Part shown: one piece after another, positions 12,610 through 13,858 of the stretch | How the letters are laid out: every line of letters begins with the position of its first letter | Position numbering within the stretch: position 1 is the first letter of the stretch | Assembly (NCBI GenBank): GCA_964412015.1 | Contig: CAYPMO010000056.1 | Span: 1 to 13,858 of the forward strand | Reading direction: 5' to 3' | DNA length: 13,858 nt | Source: SZUA-318 sp964412015 | GTDB lineage: Bacteria > Gemmatimonadota > Gemmatimonadetes > Longimicrobiales > Gaopeijiaceae | Program-made: the position numbers and the translations under genes | Notes under the pieces: model-generated | Database searches by the model: none | What the model saw: only the letters and a program-made list of their open reading frames with translations | What the model was told of the DNA's origin: nothing

Positions 12610-13746
12610 ATGAACAATACCCGGTTCGCAGTAGTCCGCGCGCTGGCTTGCCTCGGCGCGCTCCCGCTGTTCCTGGTTCTGACGACGGAGGCCCAGGCGC
12701 AGCAGACCCAGCGCCCGCGTCAGATCGTGCCCAAGGACTCCGCGCGCACGGAGCTCCTGTATGTCAGCAACCGGTGGGAGGACCACCCGATCTCGAATTA
12801 TGAGAGCGCGATCGAGGGGAAAGCCCGCACGGACTCGATCTACCTTGCCGTCACCCAAGGCGTGGTGGACTACAAGAAGATCACGTACCGTAGCCGCATC
12901 GGGGACATGGACATTCCCGCCTATCTCTTCCAGCCGCTGGAGAAGCGCGGTCCCCGCGGTCACGCGGCCATGATCTGGGTGCACGGCGGCGTGCACGGCA
13001 ACTGGGGCGTGACGATGTGGCCCTTCGTCCGTGAGGCGGTCGAGCGCGGCTACGTCATCATCTGCCCCGAGTACCGCGGCAGCACAGGGTACGGCAAGGA
13101 GCACCACAACGCCATCGACTACGGCGGATACGAGATCGACGACGTCATGACCGCCTACGACTACATGACGCAAAACCTCCCGCACGTGGATCCCGACCGC
13201 GTGGGCATGATGGGGTGGAGCCACGGCGGGTACATCACCGTTCTGTCCGTCACTCGCGACAACCACCCGTTCAAGGCCGGCGCCGCCATCGTGCCGGTGA
13301 CCAACCTCATCTTCCGTCTCTCGTACAAGGGGCCCGGCTACCAGAGGAGCTTCGCGACGCAAGCGCGCCTCCAGGGCCTCCCCTTCGAGAAGCGGGAGGA
13401 GTACATCAAGCGGTCGCCCGTCTACGCGGTGGACAACCTGAAGACGCCGCTTCTGGTCCACGTCGCCACCAACGACGAGGACGTGAACTTCGTCGAGGAC
13501 CAGCAGCTCGTGTACAAGCTGCGCGCCATGTACCCGGACCTCACCGAGACCAAGATCTACGTGGACCCGGATCCGTGGGGGGGCAGCGTGGGGCACTCGT
13601 TCAGCCGGCGCGTGGATCGTGAGACCCTGGAACGGGTCGACTCGCCGGCCCAGCGTGATTCCTGGAACCGTACCTGGGCATTCCTCGAGGAGCATCTGCG
13701 CCCCTACGAGGACCCGAACCATCCGGTCCCGGTCAGGACCCGATAG
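12610..13746 (+). CDS. Secreted S9-type alpha/beta hydrolase (prolyl-oligopeptidase family)
   Basis: This 378-residue protein starts with a signal peptide (cleavage near AQA, residue 30) and consists of a single hydrolase domain without propeller. Visible are the oxyanion region WVHGGVHG (123-130), PEYRGSTGYG (153-162), the nucleophile Ser204 in MGWSHGGY, an acidic residue in ATNDEDVNF (Asp289 or Asp291), and His329 in GGSVGHSF. This is the DLH/S9 peptidase fold; a small peptidase or esterase is likely. The start at 12610 has GGAGG nine bases upstream and opens directly into the signal peptide; the longer frame from 12286 overlaps the divergent gene's coding region. It faces away from the DPP-IV-like gene, so both may serve extracellular peptide use. 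A hairpin terminator lies downstream. Confidence 0.9.
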   Translation: MNNTRFAVVRALACLGALPLFLVLTTEAQAQQTQRPRQIVPKDSARTELLYVSNRWEDHPISNYESAIEGKARTDSIYLAVTQGVVDYKKITYRSRIGDMDIPAYLFQPLEKRGPRGHAAMIWVHGGVHGNWGVTMWPFVREAVERGYVIICPEYRGSTGYGKEHHNAIDYGGYEIDDVMTAYDYMTQNLPHVDPDRVGMMGWSHGGYITVLSVTRDNHPFKAGAAIVPVTNLIFRLSYKGPGYQRSFATQARLQGLPFEKREEYIKRSPVYAVDNLKTPLLVHVATNDEDVNFVEDQQLVYKLRAMYPDLTETKIYVDPDPWGGSVGHSFSRRVDRETLERVDSPAQRDSWNRTWAFLEEHLRPYEDPNHPVPVRTR

Positions 13747-13813
13747 CGCGGGGCGGCCCCGGACCGAGCCAAGGCCGGCGCCTCTTCGGCCGGACTCCGG
13801 GATCCCGATGAAC

Positions 13814-13842
13814 GCGGGGCCGCGCCGAAGGCGCGGCCCCGC
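13814..13842 (+). terminator. GC-rich hairpin, likely rho-independent terminator
   Basis: A perfect 13-bp stem (13814-13826 with 13830-13842, arms starting GCGGGGCC and ending GGCCCCGC) closes a GAA loop, followed by TCTTGT. The T-run is weak, but the stem is very strong and sits 68 bases after the stop of the S9-type hydrolase. A weaker CCGGC/GCCGG hairpin lies just before it. It is near-symmetric, so it could also serve a gene converging from beyond the window. Confidence 0.75.
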
Positions 13843-13858
13843 TCTTGTCGCGGTCGCT

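Noticed and set aside
11527..13722. Long minus-strand frame (731 codons) opposite the S9-type hydrolase
   Set aside because: It spans two real genes on different strands plus their shared promoter region and shows no family signature.

Overview
The window is a high-GC bacterial chromosome segment carrying the attI-proximal end of a chromosomal (sedentary) integron next to ordinary peptidase genes. The mix fits a GC-rich environmental lineage such as Gemmatimonadota or a relative: S9 peptidases, a '6-bladed beta-propeller' lipoprotein and an integron integrase of non-proteobacterial type. I cannot prove the phylum from this sequence.

Layout. About 1-7738 is a cassette array with seven complete attC sites (646-736, 2067-2184, 3102-3226, 3918-4041, 4781-4895, 6069-6183, 6831-6944). 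Their RYYYAAC/GTTRRRY outer boxes are near-symmetric. In all seven, however, the + strand right arm carries one extra base relative to the left arm, which is the mark of the L'' side. The array therefore reads on the minus strand, from attI near 7738 leftwards. Counted from attI (C1 to C8), the cassettes hold: a HExxH metallopeptidase (C1), a DUF1761 membrane protein (C2), a beta-propeller lipoprotein (C3), a HicAB toxin-antitoxin module inserted backwards (C4), an RHH-PIN (VapBC-like) module (C5), an unrecognised protein with a nuclease-like C-terminus (C6), a serine beta-lactamase-like lipoprotein (C7), and, cut by the window edge, a backwards chimeric HicB gene (C8).

7739-7970 is the attI/leader region. 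7971-9389 encodes the integron integrase IntI, transcribed toward the array in the same direction as the cassettes ('reverse' integron architecture, as described for Treponema denticola). The six catalytic residues sit exactly 100 positions after those of IntI1, so the protein has about 100 extra N-terminal residues, which resemble a HARP-type DNA-annealing domain.

9502-12401 is a two-gene minus-strand unit (S9B/DPP-IV-like peptidase, then a LOG-family protein) with an ATGA start/stop overlap. 12610-13746 is a divergent secreted S9-type alpha/beta hydrolase, closed by a strong GC-rich hairpin at 13814-13842.

How it works together: IntI would insert cassettes at attI and excise them at attC. 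Cassettes close to the boundary (C1, C3, C6) leave little room for their own promoter and probably depend on transcription arriving from the intI/attI side. The two toxin-antitoxin cassettes carry apparent own promoters with palindromic operators and probably stabilise the array. The most notable items are the HARP-like IntI, the chimeric phage-like/HicB gene, the reverse array with its extended cassette-terminal complementarity, and the unrecognised C6 protein.
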